From Gammaproteobacteria bacterium (GTDB taxonomy: Bacteria > Pseudomonadota > Gammaproteobacteria > Porifericomitales > Porifericomitaceae): DNA of 6,508 nt. Both the position numbers and the translations under genes were made by a program. Shown piece after piece: positions 1 to 5,484 of this stretch (position 1 is its first letter; every line of letters starts with the position of its first letter). Below the pieces are notes generated by a model. The model ran no database searches, was not told the DNA's origin, and worked only from the letters and a program-made list of their open reading frames with translations. The stretch covers positions 1-6,508 of the forward strand of contig JAPPQA010000078.1 of the NCBI GenBank assembly GCA_028817255.1, written 5' to 3'.

Positions 1-353
1 GAGCCGGTAATGCTCCCGCGCGCCGCCGCCAGCTGCAGGACTTGCTCCACCGCAGTGCCGTGCAGTGCGTCTCTATTGCTGACCAGGCGGTCGGAATCCA
101 TGGTCAGCACCGGCACGGCGGCCAGTTCGCGAAAGGCGATCTCCTCGGCAGCGCGTTGGCGGAAATTCTCCCATTGCCTCACCTCGCTCGAGAATTGCAG
201 GGTGCCGGCGGGCGGCGGGCGCGTCCACTCCGAGAAGCCGGGGCCGCCGCCGCCGCCACCGCCGCCGCCACCACCGCCGCCGCCGCAAGAACCAAGCAGA
301 ACGGTTGCCGATAGCAGCGCGCCAGGCAGTGCGCCGTGCCGCCGGCCGCGCAT
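1..353 (-). CDS. Polyglycine lipoprotein, N-terminal part (runs off left edge)
   Basis: Reading leftward from an ATG at 353-351, 117 full codons stay open to the window edge, so the protein is truncated by the window and not necessarily in the genome. Residues 1-22 form a lipoprotein signal peptide: a basic start (MRGRRH), a hydrophobic stretch (about 8-20) and a lipobox LLGS before Cys23. Cys23 would be diacylated by Lgt and become the mature N-terminus after LspA cleavage. Residues 24-37 are 14 consecutive glycines, probably a flexible tether. From residue 38 the chain becomes mixed and partly helical (for example VRQWENFRQRAAEEIAFREL). I do not recognise this part. Cys followed by a glycine run is typical of surface or periplasmic lipoproteins and of some autotransporter proteases such as Neisseria NalP, but no catalytic domain is visible here. 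Residue +2 is Gly, not Asp, so there is no classical inner-membrane retention signal. No good Shine-Dalgarno sequence precedes the ATG. It is divergent from the comEC operon. Confidence 0.72.
   Translation of the reverse strand, partial: MRGRRHGALPGALLSATVLLGSCGGGGGGGGGGGGGGPGFSEWTRPPPAGTLQFSSEVRQWENFRQRAAEEIAFRELAAVPVLTMDSDRLVSNRDALHGTAVEQVLQLAAARGSITG
243..284 (-). repeat. Glycine-codon tract, 14 tandem GGN codons
   Basis: Fourteen uninterrupted Gly codons, 11 GGC and 3 GGT, directly follow the lipobox Cys codon of the minus-strand lipoprotein. The interruptions by GGT make the trinucleotide run imperfect, which should reduce slippage compared with a pure GGC tract. Length changes in multiples of three would only lengthen or shorten the tether. 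Confidence 0.85.
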
Positions 354-471
354 GGCGGGCGGGCAGGGCGGCCGTCTTCGGCTATGGTCGGGGCTAGATA
401 CAGGCGGGGGCGAAGCGATCATTGGGGACGGTGTATGGGCCTCTGGCTGCGCTCAAGCATAAAAATGCGGA

Positions 472-480
472 TGGTACAAT
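472..480 (+). promoter_or_regulatory. Extended -10 promoter for the comEC operon
   Basis: TGG followed by TACAAT (475-480) matches the extended -10 form TGn-TATAAT with one mismatch. No convincing -35 box lies 16-18 bp upstream, which is tolerated by extended -10 promoters. Transcription would start near 486-488 and give a leader of about 55 nt before the TTG start of comEC. It lies in a locally AT-richer patch between two divergent genes. The position is predicted, not measured. Confidence 0.5.
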
Positions 481-491
481 AAAAGCAAAAG

Positions 492-513
492 TGCCGGGAA
501 CGAGCTCCCGGCA
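492..513 (+). promoter_or_regulatory. Stable hairpin in the comEC leader
   Basis: TGCCGGGA (492-499) pairs perfectly with TCCCGGCA (506-513) around the 6-nt loop ACGAGC; an outer G-U pair (491/514) can be added. It lies between the predicted transcription start and the ribosome binding site and ends 16 nt before the Shine-Dalgarno sequence. There is no T-run behind it, so it is not a plain intrinsic terminator. It could protect the mRNA 5' end or modulate translation; this is inference. Confidence 0.5.
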
Positions 514-529
514 TCGGGAACATCGAGGA

Positions 530-535
530 AAGGAG
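530..535 (+). promoter_or_regulatory. Ribosome binding site deciding the TTG start of comEC
   Basis: AAGGAG lies 7 nt before the TTG at 543. It is the best Shine-Dalgarno match in the window and the main reason for choosing this non-ATG start. Confidence 0.75.
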
Positions 536-542
536 TCCGCTT

Positions 543-2873
543 TTGCGTTCAGGGACGATCGCATTCCTGCTCGGCGCCTGCTTGCTGTTGCACTGTACGC
601 GGTTGCCGGCAGCGCAGTGGTCCTGGCTGTTGTTGCCGGCCATCCTGTTGCCGCTGCGCTGGCCGGCCTTGCGCTTCCCCTGTTGCCTCGCCGCCGGGTT
701 CCTCTGGGGGCTGGCGCGCGCCGCGCCGCTGTTGGAGCGCGGCTTGGCGCCCGAGCTTGCGGACCGCCCCCTGGTCCTGGTCGGCGAGATCGCCTCCCTG
801 CCGGAGCGGCGCGGGGACAGTCTGCGCTTCGTTTTCCGCATCGTCGAGCGGCGCCCGCCGCCAAGAGCGGATACAGGGTCGGACATGGCTCCGTCCGCGG
901 CCCTGCCGGCTCGCGTCCGGCTCTCCTGGTACCGGCAGGCGGCGCGGCTCGTTCCCGGCGAACGCTGGCAACTGCGCGTGCGCCTGCGCCCGCCCCACGG
1001 CTACCGCAATCCCGGCGGTTTCGACTACGAGGGCTGGTTGTTCCGGCATGGCCTGCGGGCCACCGGTTACGTCCTGAACCATCCCGACAACCGCCGTCTC
1101 CCCTCCGTGCCGGGGCGGTTCCTGGACCGCTTGCGCCAGGAACTGGGCGCGGCGGTGCGTACCCGGCTCGCCGCCAGCTCCGAAGTCGCCGCCCTGGTGC
1201 AGGCCCTGGGAGTGGGAGACCGCAGCGGCATAAGCGCCGAGCAGTGGCGCGTCCTGCGCCGCACGGGCACGGCGCATCTGCTTGCGATATCCGGCCTGCA
1301 CATCGGCCTGCTGGCCGCCTTTGCCGGCGGGCTGTCCCGTTGCATCCTCTTGCGGCTGTTGCCGGGCGCCCTGCTGGGCAAGGCCTGGGCGAGCCGGCTG
1401 CCTATCCTGATCGCCTGGGTCGCCGCCGCCGGCTATGCCGGCCTTGCCGGCTTCTCCCTGCCTACCCGCCGCGCCCTGCTTATGTTCTCCGTGCTGGCCG
1501 CCGCCTGCTTGCGCCGCCGCCGGCCGGCCTGGGATCAGGCGTTCTGCTGCGCCCTGCTCGCCGTACTGGTCGCCGACCCGCTGGCGCCGGCCGACGCGGG
1601 TTTCTGGCTCTCTTTCCTTGCCGTGGCCGGAATCCTCTTCGGTATGGCCGGGCGCCGCCTCGGCGCCGCCCCCGGTCGTTGGCTGCGGATGCAGCTGTTG
1701 GTTTCCCTGGCCCTGCTGCCCGTATTGCTGGCCTGGTTTGGCGGCTACCCGCTGCTGAGTCTGCCGGCCAATCTGCTGGCCGTGCCCTGGGTCACGTTCC
1801 TGGTCCTGCCCGCCGCGCTGGCCGGCATCGGCCTGCTGCCCTGGCTGCCCGCCATCGCCGCCATCCCCCTGCAATTTGCCGCCGCCGCGCTGGAGCTCCT
1901 GTGGCCGCTGCTGGAGTCTCTGACTGCCCTGCGCTGGGGGCTGTTGCAACCCCCGCAACCATCGTGGCCGGCACTGCTGCTGGCGGCGGCAGGCGTTTTC
2001 ATGCTGTGTCTGCCGCGCGGGGTGGCGCCCCGCGCCCTGGGGTTCTGCTGCCTGCTGCCCGCCTTATTGCCGGTCCCGCCGCGGCCGGCGCCGGGGGAGC
2101 TGCACTTCGCTTTGCTGGACGTGGGGCAGGGGCTGGCGGCGGTGGCCCTTACCCGCAACCATACGCTGGTTTACGATACCGGGCCGCGGTTCTCGTCAGG
2201 GGGCGACAACGCGCGGATCACGTTGCTGCCCTACCTGCGTTCCCTGGGCGTGCAGCGGCTCGACCGCCTGGTGATCAGCCACGGCGACAGCGACCATGCC
2301 GGCGGCCTGGAGTCGGTGCTGGCGGAGTTTCCCGGCACGGAGGTCTATAGCGGCACGCCGGGAGCGCTGCCGCCGCCGGTAGCGGCCAAGCCATGCCGGG
2401 ACGGATCGGTCTGGGACTGGGATGGCGTGCGCTTCGAGTTTCTGCATCCCGGCGACGACGATATCCTTTTGCAAGGCAACGACCGTTCCTGCGTCCTGCG
2501 GATCGCCGCCCAGGGGCAGCGGCTGTTGTTGCCCGGCGACTTGCAGGCCGCGGGCGAACGGGCCTTGCTCGCGCGCCACCGCCGCCGCTTGCGTGCCGAG
2601 CTGCTGTTGATCCCGCATCACGGCAGCCGCACTTCTTCCACGATCCCTTTCGTGACGGCGGTCGAACCCGCGCACGTGCTGGTCCCGGTCGGTTACCGAA
2701 ACCGCTTCCGGCTGCCGAAACCGGATATAATTGCGCGCTATGCGAGGCGGGGGGCCATTGTTCGCTCTACCGCCAAAGAGGGTATGATCGAGGCGAGGGT
2801 GGCGCGAGGCGCTCTGCATTTGCGAAGTTACCGTGCCGCAAGGCGTCGCTTCTGGCACGAGCGGGTAGAATGA
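543..2873 (+). CDS. comEC: ComEC/Rec2 family DNA uptake channel
   Basis: This 776-residue inner-membrane protein is of normal family length. ComEC carries single-stranded transforming DNA into the cytoplasm during natural competence. Hydrophobic segments near residues 1-60 are followed by an N-terminal soluble region (about 75-180) containing PGGFDYEGWLFRHGLRATG. The competence membrane domain (about 210-510) includes TGTAHLLAISGLHIGLLA, with the family signature ISGLHIG at 249-255. A C-terminal metallo-beta-lactamase-like domain (about 520-765) shows LDVGQG (525-530), the metal motif SHGDSDH (579-585), PGD with Asp666, and IPHHGS (690-695). These acidic and histidine residues fit an intact nuclease-type domain rather than a degenerate one. 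The TTG start is chosen because of the AAGGAG 7 nt upstream. It is the first gene of the operon; the same comEC-exbBD-lpxK order is known in pseudomonads (comA), where the function is DNA import. Other competence genes are not in this window, so active transformation cannot be concluded. Confidence 0.96.
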   Translation: MRSGTIAFLLGACLLLHCTRLPAAQWSWLLLPAILLPLRWPALRFPCCLAAGFLWGLARAAPLLERGLAPELADRPLVLVGEIASLPERRGDSLRFVFRIVERRPPPRADTGSDMAPSAALPARVRLSWYRQAARLVPGERWQLRVRLRPPHGYRNPGGFDYEGWLFRHGLRATGYVLNHPDNRRLPSVPGRFLDRLRQELGAAVRTRLAASSEVAALVQALGVGDRSGISAEQWRVLRRTGTAHLLAISGLHIGLLAAFAGGLSRCILLRLLPGALLGKAWASRLPILIAWVAAAGYAGLAGFSLPTRRALLMFSVLAAACLRRRRPAWDQAFCCALLAVLVADPLAPADAGFWLSFLAVAGILFGMAGRRLGAAPGRWLRMQLLVSLALLPVLLAWFGGYPLLSLPANLLAVPWVTFLVLPAALAGIGLLPWLPAIAAIPLQFAAAALELLWPLLESLTALRWGLLQPPQPSWPALLLAAAGVFMLCLPRGVAPRALGFCCLLPALLPVPPRPAPGELHFALLDVGQGLAAVALTRNHTLVYDTGPRFSSGGDNARITLLPYLRSLGVQRLDRLVISHGDSDHAGGLESVLAEFPGTEVYSGTPGALPPPVAAKPCRDGSVWDWDGVRFEFLHPGDDDILLQGNDRSCVLRIAAQGQRLLLPGDLQAAGERALLARHRRRLRAELLLIPHHGSRTSSTIPFVTAVEPAHVLVPVGYRNRFRLPKPDIIARYARRGAIVRSTAKEGMIEARVARGALHLRSYRAARRRFWHERVE

Positions 2874-2876
2874 AAG

Positions 2877-2896
2877 GCCGGCGTCCGGGCGCCGGC
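2877..2896 (+). other. GC-rich intercistronic hairpin between comEC and exbB
   Basis: GCCGGCG (2877-2883) is complementary to CGCCGGC (2890-2896) with the loop TCCGGG. A competing self-complementary sequence GGCGCCGGCGCC (2888-2899) overlaps it, so two folds are possible. It starts 3 nt after the comEC stop and ends 12 nt before the exbB ribosome binding site. There is no following T-run, so it is more likely an mRNA stability or processing element than a terminator, or simply a result of high GC content. Confidence 0.35.
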
Positions 2897-2918
2897 GCCG
2901 CGTAAGGCAGGGGATACC

Positions 2919-3623
2919 ATGCTGGAATTATTTCGGGCGGGCGGCCTGTTAATGTGGCCGATCCTGTTCTGTTCGATCCTGGCGACGGCGATCGTCATCG
3001 AACGGTTCTGGTCGTTGCGGCGGCGGCGCATCGCGCCGCGCACCCTGGTTGCCCAGGTATGGCACTGGGAAAAGGACGGGCACATAGACGCCCAGCGCAT
3101 CCACGACCTGCGCCGGGGTTCTCCCCTGGGGCGGGTCCTGGCGGCCGGGCTCTCCAACCGCCGCCAGCAACGGGAGATCATGAAGGAGCGGATCGAAGAG
3201 GTAGGCCGCCACGTCAGCCATGATCTGGGCCGTTTTCTCAACACGTTGGGCACCATCGCCTCGATTACTCCCCTGTTGGGGCTGCTGGGCACGGTCATCG
3301 GCATGATCAAGGTGTTCGCGGTCATCACCGCACAGGGGGTGGGCAACCCCGTGGTACTCGCCGAGGGGATCTCCGAGGCCCTGCTGACCACCGCCGCCGG
3401 CTTGTCGGTGGCGATTCCCACTCTTATGTTCTACCGCTACTTTCGCGGCAAGGTAGAGGAACTGGTCGTGGCCATGGAGCAGGAGGCTATGCGGCTGGTG
3501 GAGGTCATATACGTGCATGGCAGGGCGGCGGGCCGGGAGGCGACGGAACCGCCGCCAAGGACCGCCGCCGGCAGCGCGCCTGCCTACCAACCGCTGGCGC
3601 GCAAATCGAAGCAGGCGCGATGA
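2919..3623 (+). CDS. exbB: ExbB/TolQ-family proton channel subunit
   Basis: The 234-residue protein belongs to the MotA/TolQ/ExbB family. With ExbD it forms an inner-membrane motor that uses the proton gradient, usually to energise TonB for outer-membrane transport. Three membrane segments are seen: about 8-30 (GLLMWPILFCSILATAIVIE), 107-133 and 151-174, with a long cytoplasmic loop between the first two. Conserved pore residues are present: Thr125 in GLLGTVIGM, and Glu153 and Thr158 in ISEALLTTAAGLSVAIP, which correspond to E. coli ExbB T148, E176 and T181. It has no long periplasmic N-terminal extension, so it has TolQ-like topology. The C-terminal 35 residues are a Pro/Ala/Arg-rich tail, probably cytoplasmic. 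A Shine-Dalgarno sequence AGGGGA (2909-2914) lies 4 nt before the ATG. The gene overlaps exbD by 4 nt. No tonB or tol-pal gene is in the window, so the partner is unknown; this matches the exbB2 position beside comA and lpxK in Pseudomonas. Confidence 0.93.
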   Translation: MLELFRAGGLLMWPILFCSILATAIVIERFWSLRRRRIAPRTLVAQVWHWEKDGHIDAQRIHDLRRGSPLGRVLAAGLSNRRQQREIMKERIEEVGRHVSHDLGRFLNTLGTIASITPLLGLLGTVIGMIKVFAVITAQGVGNPVVLAEGISEALLTTAAGLSVAIPTLMFYRYFRGKVEELVVAMEQEAMRLVEVIYVHGRAAGREATEPPPRTAAGSAPAYQPLARKSKQAR

Positions 3624-4039
3624 ATTTCCGTTCGCGCAGCGCGGAGTCCGTGGACATCAACCTCACGCCTTTGATTGACATCGTTTTCCTGCTGCTGATC
3701 TTTTTCATGGTATCCACGTCCTTCCAGCGGGAATCCGAGATCGAGATCACCCTGCCTCAGGCCGGCCCGGAGTTGCTGGAGGTGCAGCCGGAGACGATCG
3801 AAATTGCCGTGGATGCCGACGACCGGATCTATGTCAATCAGGTTCAGATCGTCAACTCCAGCACCCGCACCGTCCGCGAAGCCTTGCAGGAACTGACCTT
3901 GGAGGCGGAAGATCCGACGCTGGTGGTCAATGCCGATGCCCGAGCGACGCACCAGGCGGTCATCCGCGTGATGGACGCGGCTCGCCAGCTCGGTCTCCAG
4001 CGGATCACCTTCGCCACCCGTTTCGAGGAATCTCGCTGA
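3620..4039 (+). CDS. exbD: ExbD/TolR-family motor stator subunit
   Basis: The 139-residue protein has the family layout: a short cytoplasmic N-terminus, one membrane helix (about 17-36) and a periplasmic domain (about 45-135). The signature VDINLTPLIDIVFLLLIFFM carries the essential membrane aspartate, Asp20, equivalent to ExbD Asp25 and TolR Asp23, which is protonated during proton flow through the ExbB pore. The periplasmic part (for example PTLVVNADARATHQAVIRVMDAA, about 94-116) matches the ExbD/TolR fold. The ATG overlaps the exbB stop in an ATGA junction and there is no strong Shine-Dalgarno sequence, so translation is probably coupled to exbB, which suits an obligate complex. Whether it serves TonB-like transport, lipid export or another load cannot be read from the sequence. 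Confidence 0.94.
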   Translation: MNFRSRSAESVDINLTPLIDIVFLLLIFFMVSTSFQRESEIEITLPQAGPELLEVQPETIEIAVDADDRIYVNQVQIVNSSTRTVREALQELTLEAEDPTLVVNADARATHQAVIRVMDAARQLGLQRITFATRFEESR

Positions 4040-4056
4040 ACTCCCCGCCCGCTCTT

Positions 4057-5187
4057 ATGTCCGCGGCCAGCGTCCATGGTTTTTTGGAACGCCTCTGGTA
4101 CGAGGAGCACTCCCTGGCTCCGGCGTTGCTGCCCTTGAGCTGGGCCTATCGCGCCGCGGTGGGGCTGCGGCGGTTCGGCTACCGGGTGGGAGCGTTGCGT
4201 CGCCACCGTCTGCCGGTGCCGGTAATCGTGGTCGGCGGCTTGGTCGTGGGCGGCACCGGCAAGACCCCGTTGACCGCATGGCTGTCGGAATTCTTCGGCA
4301 GACACGGCTACCGGCCGGGGATTGCCACCCGAGGCTACCGCGGCCGGGCGCGCTCCTGGCCGCAACGCGCGTTTCCCGGCAGCGACCCGCGCATGGTGGG
4401 AGACGAGGCGGTACTTCTGGCGCAACGCAGCCCGCATCCGGTGGCCGCCGACCCGAATCGCGCGCGCGCCGCCCGCAGCCTGGTAGAGCGCTGCGGTTGC
4501 AACCTGATCCTCTGCGACGACGGTCTGCAACACCTGGCCCTGGAACGGGATCTGGAGATCGTCGTGGTAGATGGCCAGCGCCGCTACGGCAACTGCTACT
4601 GCTTGCCCGCTGGCCCCTTGCGCGAACCGTTGTCGCGTCTGGCGCGGGCCGATATGATCGTCGCCAACGGACGCTGCAAGCATGGCGAGTTCCCCATGCG
4701 CTGCCTGCCCGCCCCCCTGCGGTCTCTGCTCGACCCGCTGCAACGTTCGCCCCTGAAAGACTGGGTCGGCCGCCGCGTCCATGCCGTCGCCGGCATCGCC
4801 GGCCCAGGGCGCTTTTTTTCCTTGTTGCGCCGCGCCGGACTGCAAATCCTCGAGCACCCCCTTCCGGACCACCATCGCTACCGGGCACGGGATATACGCT
4901 TTGCCGACAATCTCCCGGTGATCATGACGGAAAAAGACGCCGTCAAGTGCTACCCCTATGCGGACGCCCGTCATTGGTGTCTGCCCCTGCAGGTCGTCAT
5001 GGGCCCTGCCTTTCAGCATCGCCTGCTTCGCCTGTTGAATACCGCCAGAGGCGCGAGAGAGGGGGAAGAGGACGCCGCGCCGCTATCCCGCCGGGAACGG
5101 CAGGGGCGGGTAGAGGTCCATTCCATGCCGGGCGGGTGCGGCGTCGCGAGTCCCTCGTCTCCTACGTTCCGATTGGAAAAAATTTAA
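4057..5187 (+). CDS. lpxK: Tetraacyldisaccharide 4'-kinase (lipid A synthesis) with extra C-terminal tail
   Basis: LpxK transfers phosphate from ATP to the 4' position of the disaccharide precursor, giving lipid IVA at the cytoplasmic face of the inner membrane. A hydrophobic N-terminal segment (about 20-37) probably anchors it. The P-loop is GGTGKTP (65-71), followed by GIATRGYRGR (88-97), VGDEAVLLA (114-122), the Walker-B-like CDDGLQH (153-159), PAGPLREP (184-191), GIAGPGRFF (246-254), DHH (281-283) and MTEKDAVKC (300-308). The kinase domain is therefore complete. The family is usually near 330 residues (E. coli 328); this protein has 376. The extra residues from about 331 on (REGEEDAAPLSRRERQGR onward) look unlike any LpxK motif and are coded by inverted-repeat-rich DNA. 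The last codons enter an AT-rich island. The start lies 17 nt after the exbD stop with no Shine-Dalgarno sequence nearby, so coupling to exbD is likely. The ATG precedes the typical FLERLWYE beginning. Confidence 0.95.
   Translation: MSAASVHGFLERLWYEEHSLAPALLPLSWAYRAAVGLRRFGYRVGALRRHRLPVPVIVVGGLVVGGTGKTPLTAWLSEFFGRHGYRPGIATRGYRGRARSWPQRAFPGSDPRMVGDEAVLLAQRSPHPVAADPNRARAARSLVERCGCNLILCDDGLQHLALERDLEIVVVDGQRRYGNCYCLPAGPLREPLSRLARADMIVANGRCKHGEFPMRCLPAPLRSLLDPLQRSPLKDWVGRRVHAVAGIAGPGRFFSLLRRAGLQILEHPLPDHHRYRARDIRFADNLPVIMTEKDAVKCYPYADARHWCLPLQVVMGPAFQHRLLRLLNTARGAREGEEDAAPLSRRERQGRVEVHSMPGGCGVASPSSPTFRLEKI
5071..5145 (+). repeat. Inverted-repeat-bounded segment inside the lpxK 3' end
   Basis: GACGCCGC (5071-5078) and GCGGCGTC (5138-5145) are perfect 8-bp inverted repeats bounding 75 bp. 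Inside, TCCCG (5086-5090) and CGGGA (5092-5096) form another dyad. Purine-rich and pyrimidine-rich flanks (about 5056-5070 and 5150-5160) are partly complementary and may extend the pairing. The segment lies in the part of lpxK that codes for the unusual tail. It may be a small palindromic repeat that inserted in frame; this is inference from structure and position only. Confidence 0.4.
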
Positions 5188-5240
5188 CTATCTAAATTAG
5201 ATATATATTATAACTAATTGATATTTAATTATAATATTAT
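5177..5240 (+). promoter_or_regulatory. AT-rich island with palindromes and -10-like boxes before ycaR
   Basis: Only 5 of 64 bases are G or C, against a strongly GC-rich surround. It contains the last lpxK codons and stop (5185-5187). It holds a 7-bp dyad around one base (TATCTAA 5189-5195 and TTAGATA 5197-5203), a perfect 10-bp palindrome ATAATATTAT (5231-5240) that covers the first two bases of the ycaR ATG, and two -10-like boxes: TATAAC (5209-5214) and TATAAT (5230-5235). The first would start RNA near 5221, leaving a leader of about 18 nt; the second would start it essentially at the ATG. It may be a secondary promoter or operator for ycaR-kdsB, but -10 matches are expected by chance in such AT-rich DNA. 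Confidence 0.4.
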
Positions 5241-5484
5241 GGAAAAGCGCTTGCTCGCGATCCTCGTCTGTCCGCTTACCGGCGGTCCCTTGCGCTACGA
5301 CGCCAAGCGCCAGGAACTGTTGTCCGGCAAAGCCGGTCTCGCCTACCCGATACGGGACGGCATCCCGGTGCTGCTCGCCGACGAGGCACGCCCCCTGGCG
5401 CCCGAAGAATGCGCCGGCCTGCCGGGAGGCGCGCCGGAAGAGCCGCCGCCGCAAGAGAATCCTCCAGGGCGCCAGGGCCAATGA
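5239..5484 (+). CDS. ycaR: YcaR/UPF0434 Trm112-like small protein
   Basis: The 81-residue protein matches the YcaR (Trm112p-like) family over residues 1-55: MEKRLLAILVCPLTGGPL, then QELLSGKAGLAYPIRDGIPVLL, then DEARPL. E. coli YcaR has about 60 residues, so the Pro/Gly/Glu-rich end (57-81) is an extension. The family often has a CPxC zinc-like motif; here Cys11 is kept but the second position is Thr14 (CPLT), a variant I recall from other proteobacteria, so metal binding is doubtful. The exact role is not established, although its place between lpxK and kdsB is widely conserved. An in-frame TTG at 5218 would add seven residues (MIFNYNI), but the ATG at 5239 gives the canonical family start and is preferred. 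Neither start has a visible Shine-Dalgarno sequence. Its stop TGA directly abuts the kdsB ATG. Confidence 0.9.
   Translation: MEKRLLAILVCPLTGGPLRYDAKRQELLSGKAGLAYPIRDGIPVLLADEARPLAPEECAGLPGGAPEEPPPQENPPGRQGQ

Noticed and set aside
1..60. DALHGTAVEQVL in the lipoprotein resembling the subtilisin His motif (HGTxVA)
   Set aside because: The match is short, comes too early after the signal peptide, and no preceding Asp motif of the triad is convincing. The rest of the protein is outside the window.
73..288. 71-residue minus-strand frame starting in the glycine tract, rich in Arg and Trp
   Set aside because: It is the same DNA read out of frame with the lipoprotein signal peptide and lipobox, which are far more convincing.
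42..314. Plus-strand open frames across the first 460 bases
   Set aside because: Poly-Pro and poly-Ala runs come from reading the glycine-codon tract backwards; no motif or ribosome binding site supports them.
354..470. Minus-strand promoter for the lipoprotein
   Set aside because: Possible boxes (TTGAGC at 451-456 with a TACACC-like -10, or TATCTA near 395-400) match poorly or have wrong spacing, so I do not call one.
549..1958. 469-residue minus-strand open frame opposite comEC
   Set aside because: Its Gln/Gly/Arg-rich composition and lack of motifs fit an antisense shadow of a GC-rich Leu/Ala-rich membrane protein.
422..2350. Long 642-residue open frame overlapping comEC in another frame on the plus strand
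   Set aside because: It is rich in Arg, Ala, Pro and Gly with no family motifs, as expected from an out-of-frame reading of a GC-rich gene with few stop codons. comEC has all its motifs in the other frame.
2877..2899. Hairpin after comEC as an intrinsic terminator
   Set aside because: There is no T-run downstream, and exbB follows at 45 nt with its own ribosome binding site, so read-through is more likely.
3844..5019. 391-residue minus-strand open frame opposite exbD and lpxK
   Set aside because: It crosses two well-supported genes and has no recognisable domain or ribosome binding site; it is a shadow.
5152..5160. CCCTCGTCT in the lpxK tail, also found on the minus strand of the 149-bp element (6296-6304)
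   Set aside because: A 9-bp match in GC-rich DNA is weak evidence that the two repeats are related; surrounding bases do not align well.
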